Shown here: positions 37,952 through 47,277 of the stretch, piece by piece
Layout: each line of letters starts with the position of its first letter
Position numbering within the stretch: the stretch's first letter is position 1
Assembly (NCBI GenBank): GCA_021794075.1
Contig: JAJYRM010000011.1
Coordinates: 5,483-56,567 of the forward strand
From: Bacteroidota bacterium
GTDB lineage: Bacteria > Bacteroidota > Ignavibacteria > Kryptoniales > JAKASW01
Length of the DNA stretch: 51,085 nucleotides
Reading direction: 5' to 3'
Notes under the pieces: model-generated
What the model was told of the DNA's origin: nothing
Seen by the model: the letters and a program-made list of their open reading frames with translations, nothing else
Databases searched by the model: none
Position numbers and translations under genes: made by a program

Positions 37952-40900
37952 TCAACTTCCTATAGACACGTGGACGTTGACACCCGCTTCGTTTGTTGTC
38001 GTTCCCGGGATGGGGGAGCCGGGCGCCGTCGGGACTATGCGCGTATTTTTATAATACAGTGAGGCAGTAACTCGCGAACTGAGAGAATACTGGAACTGCA
38101 GGTCGAGTGAAATCTGGCTGGTTCCGTCTATTGGTGTACTTCCTCCGCTGATATTCTGAAGTTGATACGAATAGCTAGTTGTCTGAGATACAGAATAGCT
38201 CGCACTTATGTTTATGTTGTTCTTCAGGTTCAGGCCAAGGAAGGGAAGGGACAAGCCTTGTTTCTGGTATTGTGCTGTCACCGAAAGCTGCCCGGTGTAC
38301 GATTCTGCGATCGTCTGAGCCGAAGGATTGAGCGAGTATTGAGTACTCGTGTTGTATAAAATCGACCCGCTTATGGTCGCGTTGGTGAAATTTTTAAACG
38401 CGATATTCATTCCCAGCAAGGGTTGGAAGCCGTATGCTACCGATTGAGCGTTCGTAACAATTCCCTGACCATCCGTGTTAGTCCAGGACTGACTGTAACT
38501 TGATTGGTAGGCATCGTTCAGGCTCACCTGCGACGCGAAGGTATTGAATAGCGGAAGATTCTCAAGGCCGTCCCACGAAAATGAATAGTTGAGATCGGGC
38601 GCGTATTGTCCGAATATTTTCTGGAGGACCGGGAAAGTCTCGAAGCCCTGCAGGAACGCCTGTGACATCTTCTGTGCCGGTGTGGATTTCGTATTGCCGG
38701 GGTCGGAGGCCTGAAGGTTTTTGTAATCGGCGGCTACCTGGTTAATGCCGCTTTTGAACGCCGAGAATATAAAAACCGGTGGAAGCGTAAAGAAGCTCTT
38801 CGTTATTTGTCCGCTTACCTGCGTGCTGATGCTGCTCGGGATGATATAACCGCCTGAATCGACGGAGAAAGTTGTGTTCCGGTTGTAGGACCAGGCGACG
38901 TTCCATGATAGGTTCAGCTGGGCCCCCGACCAAAGGCTGCGCGACGTGGTTATTGTCACATTGTTGCTGTTTGAGAAATTGTCGGTGATGTTCACACCGC
39001 TTATCGCGACCCTCCTCGTCGGTCCAAGCGAGAACTGGAAAAACGGAAAACCTGTTTTCGGCTTGAGAGACAACACCCCGTACGGATCGGAAACGAGTCC
39101 GAGCTGGTAGAGCTGCGACGGGCCAAGTTCCGGATTGCTCTGTTGAGCGAACGGTATCATAAAGAAATTGCCCATCCCTGGGCGGAGGCTCGGTAGCCCA
39201 CCGTTTGTCGCTGTATTAGTTGACGAAAAATTCAATCCTATATTCTGAAAATCAAGGAAAGGAATCTTCACCAGAATGTCGAGAAGCTTTCCTATACTCT
39301 CTGAGTTTCCTGAGGAGGTGTCCGTTTTGGGAGCGGAAAATTCCTCGCGCCCTCTCCCGCGTCCCGGTCCTCGTGCCGGCGCCGGAGAGGCGGCTGTTCC
39401 GCCGGAGAACCACGGATCGGTCAGAGATTTCAGATAGAGATTAGTGCCGAGCTGCAATGATGAATTGAACCCGGCGCTTTTCCCGAGCGGCCCCTGCTGG
39501 GCGGAGTTATTCCATTGATAACCGGAGTTGTAGCTGGCCTGCAGGTTAAGATATTTCTGAACTCCGAAAGGAAGATGGGGAGAAGTGGATAGGGCAAACT
39601 GCTCGCTGAATCCGTAATCCTCGCCGAAATTTATAAGGCCTCCGTTGAGGAAAATCTGCTTGAACACGTAAGAATCCGGAAGAAGCTGCAGACCGCCCGT
39701 CGAGTTTGTGTCGGACTCGAGCGAGACGAGCGAGCTGTTGACGGAAAAATTGTAGCTGATACTCGGATTGAGAATCCCGTTGTTTGTCAGCTGCCACGTG
39801 AATCCCCCGCCTCTCTGCGCGACGAAGTTCGGAGTGATGATCGGCGTGGTCTGCGACCAGAGATCGTTTATCGTAAGAGATCTGTTCGCGTTCATGGAAA
39901 GACTAAAAGAATTCGGGAGGTACCTAATCTGGAAATCATTTGATTGACCGGCAACTCCTTTGGTGACTGACGCGAATGGAGTGATGAAGGCCATGGGGTC
40001 AAGCTGGACCGAGTAGCCTGCGTTGTATTGCCACGACCATTGATTTCCATATCTCGTCTGTGTGTTCCTGAAATTTGAACCGCTCCAGTTAAAACCCATT
40101 GTGACGTTGTCTACGATGTCCTTAACGTACCACAGATTGGACGGGAGCACTATTCTCATATTCGAGATGGACCATTGGTTGTTGACTGTGATCGACTGGG
40201 AACTCAACAAAAGGCTATCCGCCAATGTCGCCGCGCGGCTTCGGGTGAAACCCTGGCTCATGAGGAAGGTTGTTCTTCGCTTGACGGCTTCGGAGACCAG
40301 GACGTCACTGTTCGGAAGATAAAGCGGATTTGAAAAAGACTCCGTGTGATTGTAATAGAACGGAATCGTCGTACCCACCCATGCCCGCGGGAGGAAACGG
40401 CTCAGGTTCAAAGAACCGCTTATTCCCCAATTTAGCTGCGCGTTGAGATTCCCGAACTGTGTCGTGAGGGAATGGAAATACGGACTAATGCTAGTGTAGT
40501 TGAATGAAATCGATCCGAGGTCCGCAAGTTGCAGGCTGCTCGATAGCTGGTATGCCAGACCGGGAGTATTGTTGACGTTCGTAAGTCGCAGGACGTCAAC
40601 CCAGATTTCACCAGTGAGCGGCAAAGGAGTACCTGTGTGCGGCGGGTTAACCACGCCTATTTGAAAATATGTCACGTTCTGAAGCGACGGGTTTCCCTGA
40701 ACCCAATAGGTGGAGCCGGGTGCCCCGTTATCCGCGGGAACCGGCGGTATAGCCTGGTTGACCGAGTCGCGCGTCTCCTTAAGCGAAGTGAGACTTGCAA
40801 GGTTGATTACAAAATCCTGCCAACCAGGTTTAATGGGTTGCCTGTATTCGTAGAAGTTGTTCGCGTCCGTCCCGAATCTGAGGTAAACCGAAGCGTCGTA

Positions 40901-43900
40901 ATCAGTCGAATCGACATAGTTGAAAGAGGGATCCCCATGTACGTACATCTTCATCGTCCGGTAGTTGAAGACGTTCATCGCCTGAGGAAATACCTTGTAG
41001 ACGTACCTCGTGCTGTCATCCTGGAGGCCATTTAGAATCAGAGCGAGAGATTGCTCGTTGCCGAGGAGTGGGCCGCTTGTGCTGGAATTGACTACCGGCC
41101 TGAGACCCGGAGCGGGCGGCGTGTAGCCCGGGTTGTCCTCAACGCTCACTACGGATACCTGCATGGTGCTGTCGTTCGGATTTGGAGACTTCCAGTAATT
41201 TCCGACGAGTTCCATCTTCGCGATTTTGATTCGCATGGGCGCGGTCATGCCGTTGAACCATACGCGAACATACTGGACGTTGGAAAGAGTCGGACTTCCG
41301 ATCGCCCTTGAATAGTCCTGCAGAGGTATGATGTACTGATACCATCCGTTGGAACCTCCGCCAGCTATGAACTTGTTTTTTACCGTGTCAAGTTTGACAG
41401 CATACTCGTAGTAGCTGTTCAGCAGGTCGAGAGTGCCGTTGTGGTTGAGGTCTTCGGTATCAGGAAACTTGCCCCAGGATGTGATATGATTTCCTTCGGT
41501 ACCGTTGACGCGGTAGTACGCGCTATCGTGTGGATTTGTCGCGCTGTTGTTGAAATAGTAATCGTCGCCGTCGGGATCGAGGCCGGTTGGATCCCATGGC
41601 CTGCCCGAGTTAGCAACGATCCAAGGGAAATCCGCCCTTTCCTTCGCGTCATTCATCCCGTCTATGCCATAATCCAGAGTATCCGAGACCAACGCGTTGT
41701 ATCCGAAAGGATCCTCCGTGTGCAATACGCCGTCGCCGACAACATCCTCGCTTATTTGTCCGAGATCGATGTGCATTGTGCCGGGGCCGGGAGCCTGTAT
41801 CACCTTCATCCAGATCTCGATATAAGTTATGTTCTGCGACAGCAGGTCGCTGGCGTTCGATGATAGGAGTGTCATCATCCCGCCCCAATTCTGTTGGGGA
41901 TCGGCCATCAATGTGGAGTCAAGATTCTTTGTACGGTTAAACTGTCCTCTCACGGTATCGAGCATTCCGATCGAAAGCACAGTCTGAGTCTGCTGGCTCG
42001 AAGATACCTGTTTTTGCGGCCATATGGCCTTCACGCTCGTCTCGCCGGGAAGCCTGTTGTACCAGTAAGTCCAGGCCCTGTAGTAATTCTTGACCGAATC
42101 GACTATGCCGGGATGAAGGGAATCGAGAACGGAGACTGCCGGCGGGCTTGCCATCGTCCAATTTGAAAATGTTATAGGGAGCGGGATCGTCTTCTTGGCG
42201 CCTTCGAAATCGTCTATGTATGCCATGCCCTGGTGATGGTCGCTTGGTATCACGCTCTGACTCGTGTTCGGATTCGGTAGCATGTATGCCGCCTCGCCGT
42301 GGAATGTAATGCTGGACGGCGCGGCGGTCTGCAGGATTGGAAGCGCATTTAGCGCAGTCGTCAGGAATGGAAGCTGTAAGACCGTCCCCGCGTCGGCTTC
42401 CAGCATAAGGTTGCTTATCGGCTCCTGTCCCAGCCTGATGTTGGAGACCGGAGATTGCTGCGAATAGTTCATCAGTGTGAAGCCGATGTCGGTGCTCTTG
42501 TTAATCCTGTAATCGGCCCGGAGTCCTGACAGAGATTTCGAAGCGAGCTGGAAGAGGTCGTTGGTCTGATATTGAATCTGAACATTGGCGCCGGGCTGCA
42601 GTGCGGCCTGGTCAAGTATCTGGACTTCTCCCGTCACATAATCGACGGTGTAATCCACTCCGGGGGTAAGTGGCGAGCCGTTCAGAAGTACCTTCACGCT
42701 ACCTTGAACTAGATTGAAGCCGAGGTTGTAGTGGGAAGTAACTGAACTTGTGTACGACCCGGTTAAGAGGAACCTGTCCCGCGAACTAAAATCGTTCTGG
42801 GCCGACTGAAGCGTCGTATCATATATCGCGCTGTATGTGAAGGAATCCGGTGTCGCTATTTTCTGTCCCTGTGGGCCCACGTAATCCTTAAACGCTTCCA
42901 CAAATGGCTCAAGATAAGGGAGTATTATTTCGCCGCTCGTCGGATCGACGTCAATGCCGGGGTTCCAATCCATCACTCCGTCAGGCGGCCCTGTGCCGTT
43001 TGGTCCTGTTTTGTCAAGTCCGAAAACCTGGAGAAGATTTATGTTGCTGATCGTGTTTTCCGATGCCTGCCCGGGGACAGTATAAACTATCTGGACATTC
43101 TTTAGTGAGTTCTGATCGAGGTTCAACCCGCCGGTGGGATAGATGTTCCTAAGCATTAGCCTCCAGGCGTCGGTCTCGCTCGGAATAGGGTTCGCCGGGA
43201 CAATCATGTTCAGCACGAGAGGGAGATTCGATGTATCGGTATTGGCAAATGTCCCGTACACCTGTCCGTTCGCGGTGCTGAAGGCGATGGCTACGACCTG
43301 GTTTGACTGGAACGATGTGTTCAGAGTTAGTACGCCTGTCCTTGGGTTTATTGAAAATTCGGAAGACTTCAGTTTTTCAAAGTATCCACCCTCAGTCTGC
43401 CAAGTACCCTGGTTAGCCGTGCGAGCAGTGCGAAGCGAATCATAGAATCCCGGATCATCCTGAACAGAAGGAAGGTCTATTACGGCGAAACCCTTTCTCA
43501 AATTTGTGTTTAGAGCGCTGGACGGCTGCGAGATGTACACTTCATAGTTGGTTACAAGCTTGTTGGCGTCAAACTGGTTGCCGCTATTCTGGTAATATCT
43601 CTCATACTCACCGATATACATGGTGTCGATGAAGAAATGGTTCGTCGAGAACTGATAGGCGTGAAGCGAGAATGTCTGGCTCGACGATCCGTTGCTAACG
43701 CTGAGGGTTTTGCTCTGGCCTTTCTGCTGACTGGCGAGCGCGGTAAGCGTCAGCGGTCCAAACTGGAACTTTGCCTTCAACCCGAAGAGCGCCTGGCTGT
43801 TTCCGATGAAAGAGGATGGGGTGTTCATTGAAACGTTACCTGCCTCGACGCTCTGCACTATCTCATCGGGGTATCCAGTATATTTCAACTTCACTTGGTT

Positions 43901-44926
43901 TTCATAGTTGAATTGATTCTGCGTGTCCCAGCTAGCTCCAATGTGCAGCTTGTTGCCGATAGTACCGTTTACATTTATCTGAAGGGATTGGTTAAAGGCT
44001 GGCTGGTTCGTGACGTTTCCCAACTGAGACAGCGTCTGGGCGTTAAGTTTCTGATTGCGCCATCCGCCTTGTATATCGACCGAACCTGAAACCTGGAGAT
44101 TGATTCTTGGCGGACCGAAGATACTCAGGACCGGATTGGAGGGGATCGGGATGCTGATGTTGGTGACTCCCGCCATCAAAGACTCAAGTCCTCCTACGCT
44201 CCTCAGGATGTATGCGTGAGCGAGTCCTTCCCAAGTCTCTTTTATCAAATGTCGTCTCTCGATCTTTATGTATTCATCGAGAGGGATCTGAAGCGGATAC
44301 CTGATGTCGTGTCCGAGAACTGTCTCCCGTATCTCCATGTATTTTCCCGTTGTATCCAGGAGCGTACTGTATTGTGTCGCACTGGAAGTAAGGAAAAGCG
44401 GGTAGTGGTATGGCTCGAAGATTGGCGCCTGCACATGGGCCGGGCGCATATGCTGGAGCCAGGCCGACAGCTTCAGGCTGTCAGCTTGTGAAATGCTGTC
44501 CGATTGGGCCGTCTTTGTCGCGTTTCCGGAACTGTCGACTACTGAAAGTTGCGACGTTGTGCCGGACGTATCTCTCCTGACTGCCGTCGTACCGGAAGTG
44601 TCTCCGACAACAGAGTTGGCACTCCGTCGCAATGTCTCCCCGCGCCGATCTCTCTCCCGACCGCCAGTTGTTCGGTGATTTACTGATTGTGCTTCCCGCA
44701 AAGACGACGCTTCATAGGACCAGTCAGCGGGTTCGGCATACACCTCATCCGCATGACCATCAGCGTCGGTCAGTAGGTATTTTCTTCTCCCTGGAAGCCT
44801 CGCGGGGGCTCTAAATCCGCCACCAATACGCGCCCATTCACTGGGTCCAAGAGATTTCGAGGCGGCAATTAACAGCAATAGCGCCGGAAGCGCAAAATAT
44901 ATTAGAAGGAATCTGTTCTTTTCCAC
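37952..44926 (-). CDS. sprA: Type IX secretion outer-membrane translocon SprA
   Basis: This 2324-residue protein matches SprA in size and in marker segments: HHQGMAYIDDFEGAKKTIPL (about 898-917), then DTVRGQFNRTKNLDSTLMAD and WGGMMTLLSSN, and repeated beta-barrel strands through the C-terminal half. The GTG start at 44926 gives an N-terminal signal-like stretch (KNRFLLIYFALPALLLLIAASK); no in-frame ATG lies between it and the upstream stop. SprA forms the giant barrel through which type IX cargo leaves the periplasm, and in gliding Bacteroidota it is also needed for adhesin export. No other gld, spr or por gene is in the window. A strong promoter lies about 100 bp upstream. Confidence 0.93.
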   Translation of the reverse strand: MEKNRFLLIYFALPALLLLIAASKSLGPSEWARIGGGFRAPARLPGRRKYLLTDADGHADEVYAEPADWSYEASSLREAQSVNHRTTGGRERDRRGETLRRSANSVVGDTSGTTAVRRDTSGTTSQLSVVDSSGNATKTAQSDSISQADSLKLSAWLQHMRPAHVQAPIFEPYHYPLFLTSSATQYSTLLDTTGKYMEIRETVLGHDIRYPLQIPLDEYIKIERRHLIKETWEGLAHAYILRSVGGLESLMAGVTNISIPIPSNPVLSIFGPPRINLQVSGSVDIQGGWRNQKLNAQTLSQLGNVTNQPAFNQSLQINVNGTIGNKLHIGASWDTQNQFNYENQVKLKYTGYPDEIVQSVEAGNVSMNTPSSFIGNSQALFGLKAKFQFGPLTLTALASQQKGQSKTLSVSNGSSSQTFSLHAYQFSTNHFFIDTMYIGEYERYYQNSGNQFDANKLVTNYEVYISQPSSALNTNLRKGFAVIDLPSVQDDPGFYDSLRTARTANQGTWQTEGGYFEKLKSSEFSINPRTGVLTLNTSFQSNQVVAIAFSTANGQVYGTFANTDTSNLPLVLNMIVPANPIPSETDAWRLMLRNIYPTGGLNLDQNSLKNVQIVYTVPGQASENTISNINLLQVFGLDKTGPNGTGPPDGVMDWNPGIDVDPTSGEIILPYLEPFVEAFKDYVGPQGQKIATPDSFTYSAIYDTTLQSAQNDFSSRDRFLLTGSYTSSVTSHYNLGFNLVQGSVKVLLNGSPLTPGVDYTVDYVTGEVQILDQAALQPGANVQIQYQTNDLFQLASKSLSGLRADYRINKSTDIGFTLMNYSQQSPVSNIRLGQEPISNLMLEADAGTVLQLPFLTTALNALPILQTAAPSSITFHGEAAYMLPNPNTSQSVIPSDHHQGMAYIDDFEGAKKTIPLPITFSNWTMASPPAVSVLDSLHPGIVDSVKNYYRAWTYWYNRLPGETSVKAIWPQKQVSSSQQTQTVLSIGMLDTVRGQFNRTKNLDSTLMADPQQNWGGMMTLLSSNASDLLSQNITYIEIWMKVIQAPGPGTMHIDLGQISEDVVGDGVLHTEDPFGYNALVSDTLDYGIDGMNDAKERADFPWIVANSGRPWDPTGLDPDGDDYYFNNSATNPHDSAYYRVNGTEGNHITSWGKFPDTEDLNHNGTLDLLNSYYEYAVKLDTVKNKFIAGGGSNGWYQYIIPLQDYSRAIGSPTLSNVQYVRVWFNGMTAPMRIKIAKMELVGNYWKSPNPNDSTMQVSVVSVEDNPGYTPPAPGLRPVVNSSTSGPLLGNEQSLALILNGLQDDSTRYVYKVFPQAMNVFNYRTMKMYVHGDPSFNYVDSTDYDASVYLRFGTDANNFYEYRQPIKPGWQDFVINLASLTSLKETRDSVNQAIPPVPADNGAPGSTYWVQGNPSLQNVTYFQIGVVNPPHTGTPLPLTGEIWVDVLRLTNVNNTPGLAYQLSSSLQLADLGSISFNYTSISPYFHSLTTQFGNLNAQLNWGISGSLNLSRFLPRAWVGTTIPFYYNHTESFSNPLYLPNSDVLVSEAVKRRTTFLMSQGFTRSRAATLADSLLLSSQSITVNNQWSISNMRIVLPSNLWYVKDIVDNVTMGFNWSGSNFRNTQTRYGNQWSWQYNAGYSVQLDPMAFITPFASVTKGVAGQSNDFQIRYLPNSFSLSMNANRSLTINDLWSQTTPIITPNFVAQRGGGFTWQLTNNGILNPSISYNFSVNSSLVSLESDTNSTGGLQLLPDSYVFKQIFLNGGLINFGEDYGFSEQFALSTSPHLPFGVQKYLNLQASYNSGYQWNNSAQQGPLGKSAGFNSSLQLGTNLYLKSLTDPWFSGGTAASPAPARGPGRGRGREEFSAPKTDTSSGNSESIGKLLDILVKIPFLDFQNIGLNFSSTNTATNGGLPSLRPGMGNFFMIPFAQQSNPELGPSQLYQLGLVSDPYGVLSLKPKTGFPFFQFSLGPTRRVAISGVNITDNFSNSNNVTITTSRSLWSGAQLNLSWNVAWSYNRNTTFSVDSGGYIIPSSISTQVSGQITKSFFTLPPVFIFSAFKSGINQVAADYKNLQASDPGNTKSTPAQKMSQAFLQGFETFPVLQKIFGQYAPDLNYSFSWDGLENLPLFNTFASQVSLNDAYQSSYSQSWTNTDGQGIVTNAQSVAYGFQPLLGMNIAFKNFTNATISGSILYNTSTQYSLNPSAQTIAESYTGQLSVTAQYQKQGLSLPFLGLNLKNNINISASYSVSQTTSYSYQLQNISGGSTPIDGTSQISLDLQFQYSLSSRVTASLYYKNTRIVPTAPGSPIPGTTTNEAGVNVHVSIGS

Positions 44927-45028
44927 TGTACAGATTCGAACATGTACTTCTCCTTAACATGGTTCGTCTAGCAAAACTGTATAAATCTGTACAAATGGTC
45001 CTTTAAGTGACTCCTTTTTACTTTCGAA

Positions 45029-45057
45029 ATTATATCAAAGCGTATACTAATTATCAA
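45029..45057 (-). promoter_or_regulatory. Promoter of sprA
   Basis: On the minus strand TTGATA (45057-45052) and a consensus TATAAT (45034-45029) are separated by exactly 17 bp. Transcription would start near 45022, giving a leader of about 95 bases before the GTG of sprA. The layout is the E. coli type and not the TTTG/TAnnTTTG type of Bacteroidia. AAGGAG in the leader lies about 23 bp from the GTG, too far to be its ribosome site. Confidence 0.7.
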
Positions 45058-45356
45058 GTAAACAATAAGTGCATGGCCCATTTAAGCGTCGCTCAACCAT
45101 GAGAACCATCAAAATTGATTGAGTGAGTTACTTTGACACAGAAAAGAAGACAGAACTAATCGCGCGAATTCTTTTCTCGACCTACTTGGTTGTCTTGCTG
45201 GCTTATTGAAGCTTGCTTTTTCTACTGCGAATTGTTACCGTTTTACACAATGCTTCCATTCCCCAAGCACCTTTTGTCTAACGGCGTTGCGGGTCCTCGG
45301 CGGGTAAGAAGCAAAGCAATTTTCACCGCAAACCAAAAAGTCAAGTTCAGGAGGTA
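45058..45356. other. Remainder of the divergent region sprA / C45 hydrolase
   Basis: A+T-rich, no gene seen. TTGACA at 45133-45138 on the plus strand is a perfect -35 but has only poor -10 matches (CTAATC at 17 bp or TAATCG at 18 bp). AGGAGG at 45349-45354 is the ribosome site of the hydrolase gene. Confidence 0.3.
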
Positions 45357-45359
45357 ATG

Positions 45360-46778
45360 ATGAAGAGGCTACTCGTTCTCTGCGGCCTGTTTCTCTTTTC
45401 GCTATCGTACCAGGCCATGGCGCAATCGCGCGCGAAGATCACGCCGGAACAGAAAGCGTGGCTCGCAAAGGGGTACAAATTTGAAAAAGCGGGGTGGATT
45501 TACCTTCATATCGAGGGAACGCCTGAAGAGAGGGGGTTCCAGCATGGGTATCTGCTGGCGAAAGATATAAAGGAATCTCTCAGGATGCTCAAAAGAAAAT
45601 GGGAATATGAGAGCGCGATGTCGTGGTCGTGGTATCTCAAGAAGGCGGGAGAGATATTGACGCCGAAGGTCGACCCTGAGGACCTCGCAGAGATGGACGG
45701 GATCGTGGAAGGAATGGACGCGGCGGGTGACAGCGCTACGCAAAACGAGATTGTAGGTCTGAATGGTTATATGGAGCTGATGGACTACTGGTGGCCTCAG
45801 GTGGCGGATTCGCTGAAGATGGACCCTTCGATGCCGAAACGGGAATCGTGCAGTTCGTTCATCGCAACCGGCGACATGACGGCGGATGGCAAGATTGTCC
45901 TCGGGCATAACACGATGGGCGATTACGAAGAACCTTTCTGCAATGTCATACTGGACATAGTTCCGGCTAAAGGGCACAGAATTCTCATGCAGAGTTTTCC
46001 CGGTTTCATCCACAGCGGCACCGACTTCTTTATGACGGATGCCGGGCTCGTCGGATCCGAAACAACGATAGGTTCATTTTCTGGATTCAATCCAAACGGC
46101 GTTCCTGAATTTTGCAGGATGAGGCACGCGACCCAGTACGCCAACTCGATCGGCGAGTGGTGCAAGATGATGGAGCGGGGAAACAACGGCGGGTACGCCA
46201 ACGCGTGGCTTATCGGAGATATCAAAACAAACGAGATCGCGAGACTGGAGCTCGGATTGAAATATGTCGGGTTCCAGAAAACGAACAATGGCTACTTTGT
46301 CGGATCGAATCTCGTCAAGAACCTCAAGATACTTCGCTTCGAGACTACGGAACAGGAAACTAACATACAGCTCTCCTCGGTGGCGAGAGACGTCAGATGG
46401 CATCAGTTGATGAAAAAATACAAGGGACGAATTGATCTCAAGCTCGCCGAAAAATTCGAGTCGGATCATTACGATACCTATCTACACAAGATACAGCCCG
46501 ACTCCAGAACGCTCTGCGGTCACTCCGATCTCGACTCAAGAATGGAGGGAGGATCCGGAAGCCCGTTCTCGCCATGGGGGACGCTCGACGGAAAAGTTGT
46601 CGATGCGAAGATGGCAAAAAACATGTCTTTCTACGCCAGATGGGGATCTGCATGCGGCACGGCATTCTCTGCAAGCAAATTCCTCGCGGAGCACCCGCAG
46701 TTTCGCTGGATGGAAGGAATCCTGAAGAGCCGCCCTTCGGAGCCGTGGGTTGAATTCACGGCGGGAGAAAAGAAGTAG
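45360..46778 (+). CDS. Secreted C45/phospholipase B-like N-terminal-nucleophile hydrolase
   Basis: Two ATG codons stand in tandem at 45357 and 45360; AGGAGG ends 5 bp before the second, which I prefer. A clear signal peptide (KRLLVLCGLFLFSLSYQAMA, then Gln) directs export. The mature protein fits the C45 acyltransferase/phospholipase B-like family: GTPEERGFQHGYLLAKDI near the N-terminus, EMDGIVEGMDAAG, and the predicted autocatalytic nucleophile Cys in ESCSSFIATGDMTADGKIVLGHN (residue 165 counted from the first ATG). Members self-cleave before this Cys and hydrolyse amide or ester bonds. The substrate is unknown. No type IX sorting domain is visible, so Sec export to the periplasm is most likely. 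It appears monocistronic and diverges from sprA. Confidence 0.82.
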   Translation: MKRLLVLCGLFLFSLSYQAMAQSRAKITPEQKAWLAKGYKFEKAGWIYLHIEGTPEERGFQHGYLLAKDIKESLRMLKRKWEYESAMSWSWYLKKAGEILTPKVDPEDLAEMDGIVEGMDAAGDSATQNEIVGLNGYMELMDYWWPQVADSLKMDPSMPKRESCSSFIATGDMTADGKIVLGHNTMGDYEEPFCNVILDIVPAKGHRILMQSFPGFIHSGTDFFMTDAGLVGSETTIGSFSGFNPNGVPEFCRMRHATQYANSIGEWCKMMERGNNGGYANAWLIGDIKTNEIARLELGLKYVGFQKTNNGYFVGSNLVKNLKILRFETTEQETNIQLSSVARDVRWHQLMKKYKGRIDLKLAEKFESDHYDTYLHKIQPDSRTLCGHSDLDSRMEGGSGSPFSPWGTLDGKVVDAKMAKNMSFYARWGSACGTAFSASKFLAEHPQFRWMEGILKSRPSEPWVEFTAGEKK

Positions 46779-46809
46779 ACTTGCCTGAAGTTCAGCTGGT
46801 ATAGCTAAG

Positions 46810-46905
46810 GGCCCTTCATCGGATTGGTCGGCAGAACGTTCAACGCGTCATCGCGTGGGGAACGAAGATCGCCTTAGACATTTCTTTTGAAGGGCCTTTG
46901 TTTTT
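46810..46905 (+). terminator. Structured terminator candidate after the C45 hydrolase gene
   Basis: GGCCCTTC (46810-46817) pairs with GAAGGGCC (46889-46896), followed by TTTGTTTTTC. Inside the long loop there is a second hairpin, ACGCG (46843-46847) with CGCGT (46852-46856), flanked by CGTT (46837-46840) and AACG (46861-46864). It could be a terminator or a folded RNA element. Confidence 0.4.
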
Positions 46906-47277
46906 CTCTGAAACGGGTTAGGACCGATGAACTTCTATTTCCACATGGCCGCGATTGCGCCGGATTATTGGGGGCGCGCCAATATTCGAGGAACACAAGT
47001 GACGAGATCGCATGCTTCCGGATATCGCTGTCGCTGCCGCGCTATTACTCACATTCGTTTGCACCCAATATGTCAAGATTAGTCGTCCATTTCATTTAAG
47101 GGTGTTGAAATTTAAATTAACTCAGTTAAGATCCGCGAATCGGGGGTCTGCACTTTCGACAGGTCACTCCACCGGAATTCGTCCAAACGATTTTGTTTTG
47201 CCGCGCCGCGCTCGTGGAAAGAGAGTGTCGCTCACCACAGCTGGTGCAGGCGAATTATACAACCAACAGAGGAACAA
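46906..47277. other. Leader region of ilvD
   Basis: No gene is supported. A promoter candidate is TTGAAA (47105-47110), 16 bp, TAAGAT (47127-47132), giving a leader of about 140 bases. No T-box consensus and no branched-chain-rich leader peptide was seen. AGAGGA near 47270 is the ilvD ribosome site. Confidence 0.35.

Noticed and set aside
45402-46013. Minus-strand frame of 203 codons inside the C45 hydrolase gene
   Set aside because: It is rich in Arg and His, as expected of an antisense shadow, and lies opposite the signal peptide and catalytic Cys region of a real gene.
46906-47277. T-box or branched-chain attenuator in front of ilvD
   Set aside because: No T-box sequence, no leader peptide rich in Leu/Ile/Val and no terminator close to the start codon were found.
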